Shown piece after piece: positions 35,856 to 45,136 of a stretch of DNA of 64,000 bases. A program made the position numbers and the translations under genes. Position 1 is the stretch's first letter; the number at the start of each line of letters is the position of its first letter. Source of the stretch: Microbacterium sp. (lineage in GTDB: Bacteria; Actinomycetota; Actinomycetes; Actinomycetales; Microbacteriaceae); contig QFPM01000002.1 in assembly GCA_003248655.1 (NCBI GenBank), positions 62,001 to 126,000 of the forward strand, in the 5' to 3' direction. Under the pieces are notes generated by a model. The model was not told the origin of the DNA and did not search any database. It was given only the letters and a program-made list of their open reading frames with translations.

Positions 35856-37534
35856 TGTGACTCCTCGGTGTCGTCGCTCAGTTCGATCCTGAGCTGGATG
35901 TCCACGCCACCGGACTGTTGGTCGACGACGAGTGTTTGGCGGGTGGTCGGCTCGGCCACCCCGGACGGCAGGGTGCCCCGGTAGCGCACCCGACCATCCG
36001 GAGTTCCCGTGCGTTCGAGGCCGTCGATGCTCTCGATGTAGACCGAGCTTCCGTCGACGCCGTACACGGTGAGCATCCCGACCGGCACGGTGATATCGAC
36101 GGTCGTCGCGACGCCCTCATCGACGAGTACAAACGTCGACCCCGTGCGCTTGACGATGTGGATCGGCTCGGTCGGCTCCCTCGTGTCGAACAGCGCGACG
36201 TTGACGTAGCCCCAGGGCTGCACGAACGGGGCGGATGCCGGCCAACTCTCCGCCCCCGGGGCATTGGAGATCCCGTAACCGCCCGGATGCATCGATACGA
36301 GCGTCGGCGTCGCCAACCCCGCCGCGCCCCCCGCGAGCAGCAGCACGGTCGCGAACGCGAGGAAGCCGCTCCGACGCCGCAGGGTGCTCGCGACCACCAT
36401 CCCGAGCGCGATGACGAGCGCGGCGACGAACAGTCCGCGCGCGGCGGCGAGGTCGCTCCCGTGCTGCAGGGCCACGATCGTGCCTGCCACGAGTGCGATG
36501 CCGAGCACGGTCGCGACGTACGCGAACGGGGTGCGCGGGGCGGTCAGGCGACGGATGCGGCGCCGCTCCGCGGCCTCGGCCGAGAACGCGGCCGCCTGCG
36601 TCTGCCGCTCGCGGCGGGCCTGCTCGCGCGCGGCGCGCGCGGCATCCTGCTGCTGCCGACGCCACGCATCATCCTGTTCCTTCCACGCGGCGTGCTGCTC
36701 GCGCCAGGCCGCGTACTCGTCGTCGGCGGAGGCGGAGGCGGAGGCGGGGTCGTCGGATGCCGGGGCGGCGGGCTCGATCGGCTCGTCGTCGACGGGCGCG
36801 GTCACGACGTCGTCAGGGGAGGGGGCGGACGCCGCGAAGCCGGCGGCATCCACCCCCTGCCGGTCCGCGGACGCGGCATCCGGACCCGAACCGGAGGCAG
36901 CGGCGGACTCGTCCGGGGCCTCGGACGCAGCGGAAGCCGTTCGCTCGTCCGTTTCAGGGGCCGCCGGGGCGGTGGCGTGCGGGGCGCGAAGCGCCGCGCG
37001 CACGATGATGACGGTGAGTCCCGCGACGATGAGCGCGCCGACGATCGCGAGGACCACGACGAGCGCGAACCATCCGCCGCCGTCGTAGGACGAGACGCTG
37101 ACAGTAGGAAGACCGATCAGCAGGGCGCTCGGCGCGGGGATCAGGCCGAGGATCGCGAGCCCGCCGCTGCCGAAGAGCGCGGGCGTGACGCGGCCGCGGA
37201 GTCCTTCTTGCAGGGGGATACGCCCGTCGAGGTCGGGCAGCAGCGCCCAGGCGACGCCATAGAGGAACAGCACCGGGAACCCGAACACCGCGACGACCAC
37301 GAGGATGCCGCGGACGATCAGCGGGTCGACCCGCATCCGTGCCGCGAGGCCCGCGGCGACGCCGCCGATCCAGCCGTCGCCGCGCACGACGCCGAGACCG
37401 GCGGTCCACGAGAAGAAGCGGTCGGCCCACGTGCTGGTCGCGCTGCGGGTGCCCGGAGCGCTGTCGAAGCCGCCGGGCGGAGGCGGCGGCGGGCCGGGGC
37501 GTTCCTCGGTCGAGTCGAGACGCGGACTGGTCAT
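35852..37534 (-). CDS. PspC-domain membrane protein with LiaF-like C-terminus
   Basis: 560 residues. A Pro/Gly N-terminus precedes a PspC domain (about 50-105: VRGDGWIGGVAAGLAARMRV, then VRGILVVVAVFGFPVLFLYG). More helices, a long Ala/Glu/Ser-rich linker with a coiled-coil-prone Trp/Gln/Arg stretch (YAAWREQHAAWKEQDDAWRR), a further helix bundle and a C-terminal beta domain follow (VDITVPVGMLTVYGVDGS). The last part matches the cell-wall-active-antibiotic response (LiaF/YvqF) fold. It is divergent from the histidine kinase gene, 114 bases apart, and likely senses or modulates envelope stress with it. Confidence 0.85.
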   Translation of the reverse strand: MTSPRLDSTEERPGPPPPPPGGFDSAPGTRSATSTWADRFFSWTAGLGVVRGDGWIGGVAAGLAARMRVDPLIVRGILVVVAVFGFPVLFLYGVAWALLPDLDGRIPLQEGLRGRVTPALFGSGGLAILGLIPAPSALLIGLPTVSVSSYDGGGWFALVVVLAIVGALIVAGLTVIIVRAALRAPHATAPAAPETDERTASAASEAPDESAAASGSGPDAASADRQGVDAAGFAASAPSPDDVVTAPVDDEPIEPAAPASDDPASASASADDEYAAWREQHAAWKEQDDAWRRQQQDAARAAREQARRERQTQAAAFSAEAAERRRIRRLTAPRTPFAYVATVLGIALVAGTIVALQHGSDLAAARGLFVAALVIALGMVVASTLRRRSGFLAFATVLLLAGGAAGLATPTLVSMHPGGYGISNAPGAESWPASAPFVQPWGYVNVALFDTREPTEPIHIVKRTGSTFVLVDEGVATTVDITVPVGMLTVYGVDGSSVYIESIDGLERTGTPDGRVRYRGTLPSGVAEPTTRQTLVVDQQSGGVDIQLRIELSDDTEESQ

Positions 37535-37648
37535 GCATCGATCCTCGCGGCACCGGGCGACGCGCCGCCATGGGGTGAATCCCTGAGCGAGCCCTGATTC
37601 CTGCGGTCGGGCGTGGCCGGGGCCGCGCGGGTGTGGTGCAATGGCGGC

Positions 37649-38983
37649 ATGTCCGTCACGACGGGCGCGCCCGCCGTGCCCCCACAGTCGCCGCCGCCGA
37701 GCCCCGTGCCGAAGGTCGCCGAACCCGCGATCTCGACCCGGCTCGCGCCGCCCGCGCACCCGGCGCGCCCGGCGCGGCCCGCGCGCCCGTCCAAGCCGCC
37801 CCGCCCGGCGGGCGCCGCCCCGCCCCGCCCCGCCCTCGAGCGCCCGCGCGAGTGCGCGGTCACCGGGGTGTCGGCCGGGATCGCCCGTCACCTCGGCGCG
37901 CCGGTCTGGGCGGTGCGCGCGCTGTTCGTCGTGCTGGCGTTCGCGCTCGGCGCCGGCATCCTGCTGTACCTGTGGTGCTGGGCGTTCACTCCGTGGGAGG
38001 CGGGATCGTCGTCGCCCACGCGCGCGGCACCGGTCGCGTGGGCTCTCGTCGTCCTCGCGGGCATCGGGCTCGCGATCGCCCTGTTCGCGGTGAGCGAGTA
38101 CGCGACGTGGGGCGCGTGGGCATCCCTGATCTACGTCCGGATGCTGGGCGGCTTCGCGCTCGCCGTGGTTGCCGCAACCTTCGCGGGGGTGTGGGCGGGC
38201 TTCATCGACCGCACCGACCCGTCCCGCGGTCCGCGGCATGCGGTCTGGACGCGTGTCGTGGCGATCGCGATCCTGGCGGTGACCCTCGTCACGGCCCCGG
38301 GCGCGGGCGGCAACACGCTCCAGTCGGTGGTCAGCGCGCTCATCCCGATCTTCGCGATCCTCATCGTGCTCTCGCCCGCCCTCGTGCAGCGCTGGCGCGA
38401 GCTGTCGGGCGAGCGCGTCGCCCGCATCCGCGAGGAGCAGCGCGCCGAGATGGCCGCGCACCTGCACGACTCGGTGCTGCAGACGCTGGCGCTGATCCAG
38501 AACCGCGGCGGCGCCTCGAGCGAGGTCGCCCGCCTAGCCCGCGCGCAGGAGCGCGAGCTACGCGCGTGGCTCTACGACGGCGACCAGCCCGCCGACAGCG
38601 ACCTGCCCACGGACCTCCGCGACTATGCCGGAGCGCTCGAACTCGACTATCCCGTGCGCATCGACGTCGTCGCGGCGGGCACCTCGACCGAGCGGGCGAG
38701 CGGCGAGGTCGCCGCAGCCGCCCGAGAGGCGATGCTCAACGCCGCCCGCCACGCCGGCGGCGAGGTCTCGGTCTACATCGAGGGGAGTGGCCGGGGCGTC
38801 GACGTGTACATCCGTGACCGCGGTGCGGGGTTCGAACTCGCCGCCGTTCCCGACGATCGCCTCGGCATCCGTCAGTCGATCATCGGTCGGATGCGGCGCG
38901 CCGGGGGCTCCGCGACCGTGACCTCGGGGCCGGACGGCACCGAAGTGCACCTGCGCTACGAGCGGGAGGTGGACCGTGGCTGA
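37649..38983 (+). CDS. PspC-fused sensor histidine kinase
   Basis: 444 residues. A Pro/Ala-rich start (to ~70) is followed by a PspC domain (CAVTGVSAGIARHLGAPVWA), four or so further helices and a HisKA_3/HATPase module. The phosphorylated His is in AAHLHDSVLQTLALIQ, the N box is REAMLNAARHAGG, G1 is DRGAGFEL and G2 GIRQSIIGRM. Such kinases partner NarL/LuxR regulators, and one overlaps it by eight bases. The ATG at 37649 is preferred over one 36 bases upstream. The closest characterised type is the envelope-stress LiaS/PspC-kinase group. Confidence 0.88.
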   Translation: MSVTTGAPAVPPQSPPPSPVPKVAEPAISTRLAPPAHPARPARPARPSKPPRPAGAAPPRPALERPRECAVTGVSAGIARHLGAPVWAVRALFVVLAFALGAGILLYLWCWAFTPWEAGSSSPTRAAPVAWALVVLAGIGLAIALFAVSEYATWGAWASLIYVRMLGGFALAVVAATFAGVWAGFIDRTDPSRGPRHAVWTRVVAIAILAVTLVTAPGAGGNTLQSVVSALIPIFAILIVLSPALVQRWRELSGERVARIREEQRAEMAAHLHDSVLQTLALIQNRGGASSEVARLARAQERELRAWLYDGDQPADSDLPTDLRDYAGALELDYPVRIDVVAAGTSTERASGEVAAAAREAMLNAARHAGGEVSVYIEGSGRGVDVYIRDRGAGFELAAVPDDRLGIRQSIIGRMRRAGGSATVTSGPDGTEVHLRYEREVDRG

Positions 38984-39635
38984 AGCCGTTCGCGTCGTGA
39001 TCGTCGACGACCACTCGATCTTCCGGTCGGGCCTGCGCAGCGACCTCGACGACACCGTCGCGGTCGTCGGCGAGGCCGCCGACGTGCCGGGCGCGATCGC
39101 GGTGATCGCGCAGACTCGGCCCGATGTCGTGCTGCTTGACGTGCACCTGCCGGGCGGGTCGGGGCAGGATGCGACGGGCGGCGAGGAGGTCATCCGGGGC
39201 TCTGTCGACGTGCCGACACGGTTCCTTGCGCTGAGCGTGTCGGATGCCGCCGAGGACGTCGTCCGCGTCATCCGCGCCGGCGCCCGCGGCTACATCACGA
39301 AGGGGTCGTCGGGTATCGAGGTGAGCCGCGCCGTGCACGCCGTTTCGGGCGGGGATGCCGTGTTCTCGCCCCGACTCGCGGGGTTCGTGCTCGACGCCTT
39401 CGGCGCAGTGTCGGGCGAGACCGCCGCCGTGGACGACGAACTCGACCGCCTGTCGGCGCGCGAGCAGGAGGTCATGCGCCTCATCGCCCGCGGCTACGCG
39501 TACAAAGAGGTCGGGGCGGCGCTGTTCATCTCGGTCAAGACCGTCGAGACGCACGTGTCGGCGGTGCTGCGGAAGCTCCAGCTGTCGTCGCGGCACGAGC
39601 TGACGGCCTGGGCATCCGAGCGTCGGCTGCTGTAG
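38976..39635 (+). CDS. NarL/LuxR-family response regulator
   Basis: 219 residues. Receiver domain with acidic DD in VIVDDHSIFR, phospho-acceptor Asp in VVLLDVHLPGGSG, Thr/Ser switch in LALSVSD and Lys in YITKGSSG. The DNA-binding LuxR domain is LSAREQEVMRLIARGYAYKE with VKTVETHVSAVLRKLQ. The GTG start lies inside the kinase gene (eight-base overlap), so the two are coupled. Likely targets are its own and the divergent PspC operon. Confidence 0.93.
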   Translation: MAEAVRVVIVDDHSIFRSGLRSDLDDTVAVVGEAADVPGAIAVIAQTRPDVVLLDVHLPGGSGQDATGGEEVIRGSVDVPTRFLALSVSDAAEDVVRVIRAGARGYITKGSSGIEVSRAVHAVSGGDAVFSPRLAGFVLDAFGAVSGETAAVDDELDRLSAREQEVMRLIARGYAYKEVGAALFISVKTVETHVSAVLRKLQLSSRHELTAWASERRLL

Positions 39636-39636
39636 A

Positions 39637-39660
39637 CATATCGGCATACGGGTCGATATG
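39637..39660. promoter_or_regulatory. Probable operator of the vapBC pair
   Basis: CATATCG, ten bases, CGATATG: a perfect 7+7 palindrome in an unusually AT-rich patch, ending nine bases before the chosen vapB start. VapB antitoxins bind such sites to autoregulate. Confidence 0.55.
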
Positions 39661-39669
39661 CTCAGGCAT

Positions 39670-39954
39670 ATGCGCACGACGATGATCATCAATGACGAGT
39701 TGTACCGGCAGGTGAAGGAGCGTGCTCTCATGGAGGACCGCACGGTGACCTCGTTCGTCGAAGATGCTCTGCGCGCGAAGCTCGCGGGTGCAGGGCGGGG
39801 GAGCGAGCCTGTCGACGTCTACCTGGCGCCGCCGACGGGGGGCTCCGCCTTGGGGTCGCTTCTCGACCTGACCGACCCCAAGGCGATCTCGCGTCTGCTC
39901 GATGAGGACGATGTGGATCACGTCCTCGACGTCACGAATCGGACGTCCGAGTGA
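39670..39954 (+). CDS. vapB: VapB-type ribbon-helix-helix antitoxin
   Basis: 94 residues. The N-terminal MRTTMIINDELYRQVKERAL and RTVTSFVEDALRAKL form a ribbon-helix-helix; the acidic C-terminus (SRLLDEDDVDHVLDV) is the expected toxin-wrapping tail. An in-frame ATG twelve bases upstream is the alternative start. Overlaps vapC by GTGA. Confidence 0.85.
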   Translation: MRTTMIINDELYRQVKERALMEDRTVTSFVEDALRAKLAGAGRGSEPVDVYLAPPTGGSALGSLLDLTDPKAISRLLDEDDVDHVLDVTNRTSE

Positions 39955-40394
39955 AGGCTCCCGACCTCAACGTTCTGATCGCCGCGTTTCGCGCCAATCA
40001 TCCGCATCATGTCGTCGCACGGGCGTGGCTTACTGACACTCTTCGCGGGGGTGAGCCGCTCGGGCTCTCATCCTCTGTCGCTACGGGGGTCGTTCGCATT
40101 CTCACTCATCCGCGCATGTGGCCTGATGGTGCCGAGCGCACCGAGCAGGCGCTTGCGCACATCGATCAGCTCCGTCGCAATCCTTCTGTCATCGCGATCT
40201 CGCCCGGCCCCCGTCACTGGGAGATCTTCGCGGACCTCTGCCGAGAGGTGGCGGCCCGCGGGTCGCTCGTCGCCGATGCCGCTCACGCCGCCGTCGCCAT
40301 CGAACACGGCGCGACCTGGGTCACGTTCGATCGCGACTTCGGACGGTTCCCGGGCCTGCGGTGGGAGGTGCCCGGGGAGGAGCGTCGGAGGTGA
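39951..40394 (+). CDS. vapC: VapC-type PIN-domain ribonuclease toxin
   Basis: 147 residues. PIN landmarks: Asp near residue 5 in APDLNVLIAAF, TGVVRILTHP in the middle, and two acidic positions in LVADAAHAAVAIEHGATWVTFDRDF. The middle Glu usual in PIN domains is not obvious in SSVATGVVRI, so the active site may differ slightly. Toxins of this group cut tRNA or rRNA in the cytoplasm. Coupled to vapB by overlap. Confidence 0.88.
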   Translation: MKAPDLNVLIAAFRANHPHHVVARAWLTDTLRGGEPLGLSSSVATGVVRILTHPRMWPDGAERTEQALAHIDQLRRNPSVIAISPGPRHWEIFADLCREVAARGSLVADAAHAAVAIEHGATWVTFDRDFGRFPGLRWEVPGEERRR

Positions 40395-40413
40395 CGCCTA
40401 CACTTGAGAAGCC

Positions 40414-42828
40414 ATGCCTGAGCCTCTGAAACCCGTCATCGTCGGCCCCGCCGCGACGGCAGCGGGGCGGCCAGACGACGACCTGCTCGCGGGGCTCAAC
40501 GAGCCCCAGCGCGAGGCCGTCACCTACCGCGGACCGGCGCTGCTCATCGTCGCGGGGGCGGGGTCGGGCAAGACGAGCGTCCTCACCCGCCGCATCGCGT
40601 CGCTGCTGCGCTCGCGCGAGGCGTGGCCGAGTCAGATCCTCGCGATCACCTTCACCAACAAGGCCGCGGGCGAGATGCGCGAGCGTGTTCGCACGCTGAT
40701 CGGCGACACGGCGCAGGGCATGTGGATCTCGACCTTCCACTCCGCATGCGTGCGCATCCTCCGGCGCGAGGCCGAGCAGTTCGGCTTCACCCGCAACTTC
40801 ACGATCTACGACTCGGGCGACTCTCGCGCGCTCGTCAAGCGCCTCGTGAAGGAGCATGAGGCGGATGCCTTCGGCCTCACCCCGGCATCCGTTCAGGGGC
40901 GCATCTCGAAGCTCAAGAACGAGCTCGCGGATGCCGAGTCGTTCGCCCGCACGGCGAACTTGAGCGACCCGGCCGAGCGCCTGTTCGCCGAGATCTTCGC
41001 CGATTACCAGCGTGCACTGCAGCGCGCGAACGCCTTCGACTTCGACGATCTCATCGGGCAGACGGTGTACCTGTTCCGCGCGTTCCCGCACGTCGCCGAT
41101 GTCTACCGAAAGCGGTTCCGGCACATCCTGGTCGACGAGTATCAAGACACCAACCACGCGCAGTACGCGCTCATCCACGAGCTGACGCGGCCGATCGAGG
41201 ATGTCGGGGCGCTGCTCGATGAGACCGAGGGTGCGTCCCTCACGGTCGTCGGCGACTCCGACCAGTCGATCTACGCGTTCCGCGGCGCCGACATCCGCAA
41301 CATCACCGAGTTCGAGCGCGACTATCCGGGCGCGAAGGTCGTGCTGCTCGAGCAGAACTACCGGTCGACGCAGAACATCCTCTCCGCGGCGAACGCCGTC
41401 ATCGGCCACAACTTCGACCGCAAAGACAAGAAGCTCTGGACGGATGTCGGCGCCGGAGACCCCATCATCGGCTTCACCGGGTACTCGCAGCACGACGAGG
41501 CGCAGTTCGTCGCCGACGAGGTCGAGGCGCTCCGGCGCACGGGCATCCCGTACAGCGAGATGGCGGTCTTCTACCGCACGAACTCGCAGTCGCGCGCGCT
41601 GGAAGAGATCTTCATCCGCGCCGCCGTGCCCTACAAGATCATGGGCGGCACCAAGTTCTACGAGCGCGCTGAGATCAAGGATGCCCTGGCCTACCTCATC
41701 GCCGTCGCGAATCCCGCCGACGAGCTGAGCGTGCGCCGCATCCTGAACAAGCCGCGCCGCGGCATCGGCGATGTGACCGAGACGGCGATCGCGCGCTACG
41801 CGGCCGAAGAGGGCATCACGTTCCGCGACGCGCTGGCGAACGCGTTGGCGCTGGGGGTCGGCCCGAAGATCCAGGCGGCGATCGCGCAGCTGGATGCCGT
41901 GTTGGCCGAGGCGTCCGCGATCCTCCTGCCGCCGTCGGGCGAAGCCCCGCCGCCGACGTCGGTCACCGAGGGGCTCACCGTCCTGCTGAACAAGTCGGGG
42001 TATCTCGATGCGCTTCGGCGGTCGAAGGATCCGCAGGACGAGGCCCGCGTCGAGAACCTCGACGAGCTCGTCGCGGTGACGCGTGAGTTCGCCCGCAACA
42101 ACCCTGAGGGGACCATCCTCGACTTCCTCACCGAGGTCGCGCTCGTATCGGATGCCGACGACCTCGACGACGCGTCGGGGTCGGTGTCGCTCATGACGAT
42201 GCACACGGCGAAGGGCCTTGAGTACGACGCGGTGTTCGTCACGGGGGTCGAAGAAGACCTGATCCCGCACCGGATCTCGGCCGGCGAGCCGGGCGGCCCG
42301 CAGGAGGAGCGACGGCTCTTCTACGTCGCGCTCACCCGCGCGCGCAAGAAGCTGCACCTCTCGCTCGCGATGACCCGCGCCCAGTTCGGCGAGGTCTCGG
42401 CGGCGATGCCGAGCCGGTTCCTGCAGGAGATTCCGCACGAGCTCATCGACTGGCGGCAGTCGCCGGGCGATGTGAACTCCCGCGGGGGCATGCAGTCGCG
42501 CGCCCTCAACGCGCGGCCAGGCGGGTCGGGCGGCGGGAGGGGCGGGTTCGGCGGCGGCTCGCGCTACGGCGACGACCTTGTGCCGCTGCCGCGGCGCGAG
42601 AAGCCCGCGGGCGACATCACGAAGTTCGCGAACCGCGTGCCGGCGAAGGTCCGCGACAACGGCGACCTTGAGCTCGCGCCGGGCGACCGCATCCGCCACG
42701 ACGACTTCGGCGAAGGCCGTGTCGATCTGGTGACCGGCGAGGGGGCCAAGCGCATCGCGCACGTGCGCTTCGACACGGCGGGCCCGAAGAAGCTGCTCAT
42801 CAAGATCGCGCCGATCGCCAAGCTGTAG
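40414..42828 (+). CDS. pcrA: UvrD/PcrA-family ATP-dependent DNA helicase
   Basis: 804 residues, SF1A helicase for replication and repair. Motif I is AGAGSGKTSVLTRR, Ia ITFTNKAAGEM, II LVDEYQDTN, III VGDSDQSIYAFRGAD, IV VLLEQNYRS, V TMHTAKGLEYDAVFV and VI RLFYVALTRARK. A basic linker and the C-terminal PcrA Tudor-like domain (GDRIRHDDFGEGRVDLVTG) complete it. The ATG lies 9 bases after TACACT (40399-40404). Single gene between vapC and the SseB-like gene. Confidence 0.95.
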   Translation: MPEPLKPVIVGPAATAAGRPDDDLLAGLNEPQREAVTYRGPALLIVAGAGSGKTSVLTRRIASLLRSREAWPSQILAITFTNKAAGEMRERVRTLIGDTAQGMWISTFHSACVRILRREAEQFGFTRNFTIYDSGDSRALVKRLVKEHEADAFGLTPASVQGRISKLKNELADAESFARTANLSDPAERLFAEIFADYQRALQRANAFDFDDLIGQTVYLFRAFPHVADVYRKRFRHILVDEYQDTNHAQYALIHELTRPIEDVGALLDETEGASLTVVGDSDQSIYAFRGADIRNITEFERDYPGAKVVLLEQNYRSTQNILSAANAVIGHNFDRKDKKLWTDVGAGDPIIGFTGYSQHDEAQFVADEVEALRRTGIPYSEMAVFYRTNSQSRALEEIFIRAAVPYKIMGGTKFYERAEIKDALAYLIAVANPADELSVRRILNKPRRGIGDVTETAIARYAAEEGITFRDALANALALGVGPKIQAAIAQLDAVLAEASAILLPPSGEAPPPTSVTEGLTVLLNKSGYLDALRRSKDPQDEARVENLDELVAVTREFARNNPEGTILDFLTEVALVSDADDLDDASGSVSLMTMHTAKGLEYDAVFVTGVEEDLIPHRISAGEPGGPQEERRLFYVALTRARKKLHLSLAMTRAQFGEVSAAMPSRFLQEIPHELIDWRQSPGDVNSRGGMQSRALNARPGGSGGGRGGFGGGSRYGDDLVPLPRREKPAGDITKFANRVPAKVRDNGDLELAPGDRIRHDDFGEGRVDLVTGEGAKRIAHVRFDTAGPKKLLIKIAPIAKL

Positions 42829-42866
42829 CTCAGACGTCGCCTGCGGGCCGGGGTTACGCTCGAGGT

Positions 42867-44027
42867 ATGGCTCTGTTCTCGCGACGAAGCAAGCGCGCCG
42901 ATCACTCCCTCCGACCGCTCGATGTGGAGGCGGAGGCCGCGGCGCGCTCCGCGGCGAGGCCGCCCGCGGTGGTGCCTGAGGTGGCGTCGGATGCCGCCCC
43001 GCCGGTCGCGGTACCGGATGCCGTCGCGCCCGAGACCCGCGCGCCGGGTGTCGTGCCGCAGGGCGCCGCGCCTGACGCCCACGCGGTCACTGCGCCGGAG
43101 CCTCCTGCCGCGGGCATCCCCGATGTCGTCGTGTCAGAGGTCACCGGTGACTCCTCTCCGCACGTTGGTATCTCGGTGACCTCGTTCCGAGGCGGCGAGC
43201 GCCGCGCCGCGCGCCGTCCGGCCGCGACGGCGCCGCCGGCATCCGAGACCGTTCCGGGTATGCCCGACAACGTGCTGCTGCAGGCGGCGCTCGCCGCGGT
43301 TCCCGCCCGGCCGCAGAGCGCCGACGTCATGAACGTGACGCGGCAGGCGCTGCAGGGGCAGCTGTACGTGCGTGCGCAGGGTGACGCGCAGGCGCAGCTC
43401 GCGGAAGGCAAGGGACTGAGCCTCGCGATCACGACCCACCAGGACAAGCGCTTCCTGCTGGTGTTCAGCGGCGGCGCGGCGATGCAGGCGAGCGCGACGG
43501 CGGAGGGGACGGGGGCGACCTCGGCCGTCAGCCAGTCGGCCTCGAACGTCCTGCGGATGGCGGTCGATTCAGGTTACGACGGCGTGTACCTCGACCACGC
43601 GGACGAGGGTGCGCGTCTCGTGCTGCCGATCGAGCTCGTGCGCAAGTCGCTCGACGAGGGCGCGCCGCCGTTCGAGCTGAAGACGCTCCTCGCTGGCGCG
43701 CGGACGGATGCCACGGCAGCCCAGGTCGCCGCCGCGCTTGCACGCGCGCCGCGGGTGTGGGTCGCCGGCGGAACCGATCCGCAGGGTCGGATGGGGCTCG
43801 CCGAGGCACGCGACGCCGACGGCTCGCGCCGCCTGGAGGTGTACTCGCATCCGCTCGAGCTACTCGCCCTCGCCCGCGGCGACCGGGCGCTGCCGCTGAC
43901 ACCGGAGCAACTCGCGCGCGCGCTGGCATCCGACGTCACCCTCACCGGGATCGTGCTCGACCCGGCGGGCCCGTGGATCGAACTCGACCGCGCCGACCTC
44001 TCGCCGTTGCTCGCCCTCGCTGGCTGA
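42867..44027 (+). CDS. SseB-family protein
   Basis: 386 residues. The first ~135 residues are low-complexity Pro/Ala/Val with regular VP and AP pairs. Two SseB-like modules follow: LYVRAQGDAQAQLAEGKGLS with FLLVFSGGAAMQA, and PRVWVAGGTDPQGRMGLAEA to the end. SseB proteins were first named in E. coli for sensitivity to serine; their molecular role is not known. The ATG is 6 bases after TACGCT (42855-42860). A DNA-repair pair (pcrA, LigD polymerase) flanks it, without proof of a link. Confidence 0.75.
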   Translation: MALFSRRSKRADHSLRPLDVEAEAAARSAARPPAVVPEVASDAAPPVAVPDAVAPETRAPGVVPQGAAPDAHAVTAPEPPAAGIPDVVVSEVTGDSSPHVGISVTSFRGGERRAARRPAATAPPASETVPGMPDNVLLQAALAAVPARPQSADVMNVTRQALQGQLYVRAQGDAQAQLAEGKGLSLAITTHQDKRFLLVFSGGAAMQASATAEGTGATSAVSQSASNVLRMAVDSGYDGVYLDHADEGARLVLPIELVRKSLDEGAPPFELKTLLAGARTDATAAQVAAALARAPRVWVAGGTDPQGRMGLAEARDADGSRRLEVYSHPLELLALARGDRALPLTPEQLARALASDVTLTGIVLDPAGPWIELDRADLSPLLALAG

Positions 44028-44096
44028 CAGCGCGAGCCGTCGCGGCCGGCGCCGCGGGGGCTGTCGCGCGCCCGGGCGCGGCCGTAGGGTCGAGCC

Positions 44097-45122
44097 ATGG
44101 CATCCGAGCGTGTGACTCTGGTCGTTCCCGGCCCGGACGGGGACCGCGAGGTCTCGCTGTCGAGCCCGAACCGGGTGATCTGGCCCGAGGCCCGGATCAC
44201 GAAGCGCGAGCTTGCGGAGTACGTGATCGCCGTCGCCGAGCCGTTCCTGCGCGCCAACGGGCATCGACCCGTGTCGCTCGAACGCTTCCCCGACTCGATT
44301 CGGGAGAATGCGTTCTTCTCGAAGAACCCGCCCAAGGGCGCGCCCGACTACGTGCACGAGGTCATGTGCACGTACAACAGCGGACGCCGGCATCCGCAGG
44401 TCGTGCTCGACGAGGCCGCGGCGATCGTGTGGGCGGTGCAGATGAACACGGTCGTCTTCCATCCGTGGGCCTCGCTCGCGGCCGACACCGACAACCCGGT
44501 CGAGCTGCGCATCGACCTCGACCCCCAGCCGGGAACGGACTTCACGGATGCCGCGGCCGTCGCCCCGGCGCTGCGGGACGTGCTCGCCGAGGCAGGGTTG
44601 GATGCCTGGATCAAGACGAGCGGCAACCGGGGCCTGCACGTCTTCTGCCCGATCGAGCCGACGCACGAGTTCCTCGAGGTGCGGCACGCCGTCATCGCCG
44701 CGGGGCGCGAACTCGAGCGACGGATGCCGGAGAAGGTCACGATGAACTGGTGGAAGGAGGAGCGCGGCGAGCGCATCTTCATCGACTTCAACCAGGCCAA
44801 TCGCGACCGGACGATGGCGGGCGCCTACAGCCCGCGGGCGCTGCCGGCCGCGACGGTCGCGACGCCGATCACGTGGGATGAGGTTGCCGCGGGTGTCGAC
44901 CCGGCATCCTTCACGGTGCGGACGGTGCCGCGGCGGCTCGCCGAGATCGGCGACCCGTGGGAGAAGCTGCAGGCGACGCCGGGACGCATCGACACGCTGC
45001 TCGAGTGGTGGGCACGCGACCTCGACGACGGGCTCGGCGAGCTGCCGTTCCCGCCGGAGTTCCCCAAGATGCCCGGCGAACCGCCGCGGGTCCAGCCCAG
45101 CCGCGCCAAGAAGCCCGACTGA
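44097..45122 (+). CDS. LigD-type polymerase/primase domain protein
   Basis: 341 residues, a stand-alone version of the polymerase domain of the NHEJ ligase LigD (archaeo-eukaryotic primase fold). Metal-binding Asp140 and Asp142 are in ELRIDLDPQPG, the nucleotide-binding His region in TSGNRGLHVFCPI, and a third acid in ERIFIDFNQANRDRT. Such enzymes fill in DNA ends and prefer ribonucleotides. No ligase or nuclease domain is fused; a LigC-type ligase lies 2.8 kb downstream on the other strand, and no ku gene is seen. The ATG is 6 bases after TAGGGT (44085-44090). Confidence 0.92.
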   Translation: MASERVTLVVPGPDGDREVSLSSPNRVIWPEARITKRELAEYVIAVAEPFLRANGHRPVSLERFPDSIRENAFFSKNPPKGAPDYVHEVMCTYNSGRRHPQVVLDEAAAIVWAVQMNTVVFHPWASLAADTDNPVELRIDLDPQPGTDFTDAAAVAPALRDVLAEAGLDAWIKTSGNRGLHVFCPIEPTHEFLEVRHAVIAAGRELERRMPEKVTMNWWKEERGERIFIDFNQANRDRTMAGAYSPRALPAATVATPITWDEVAAGVDPASFTVRTVPRRLAEIGDPWEKLQATPGRIDTLLEWWARDLDDGLGELPFPPEFPKMPGEPPRVQPSRAKKPD

Positions 45123-45136
45123 CCGCGCCCGGTGGC

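Noticed and set aside
35852..38467. Very long - strand frame running on past the PspC/LiaF-like protein through the histidine kinase region
   Set aside because: The part beyond 37534 is antisense to a kinase with clear motifs, is Arg/Gly/Asp-biased, and a good start (MTSPRLDS) exists at 37534.
40321..42762. 813-codon open frame antisense to pcrA
   Set aside because: A GC-rich shadow frame: Arg/Asp/Val-heavy composition, no motifs, and full overlap with an undoubted helicase.
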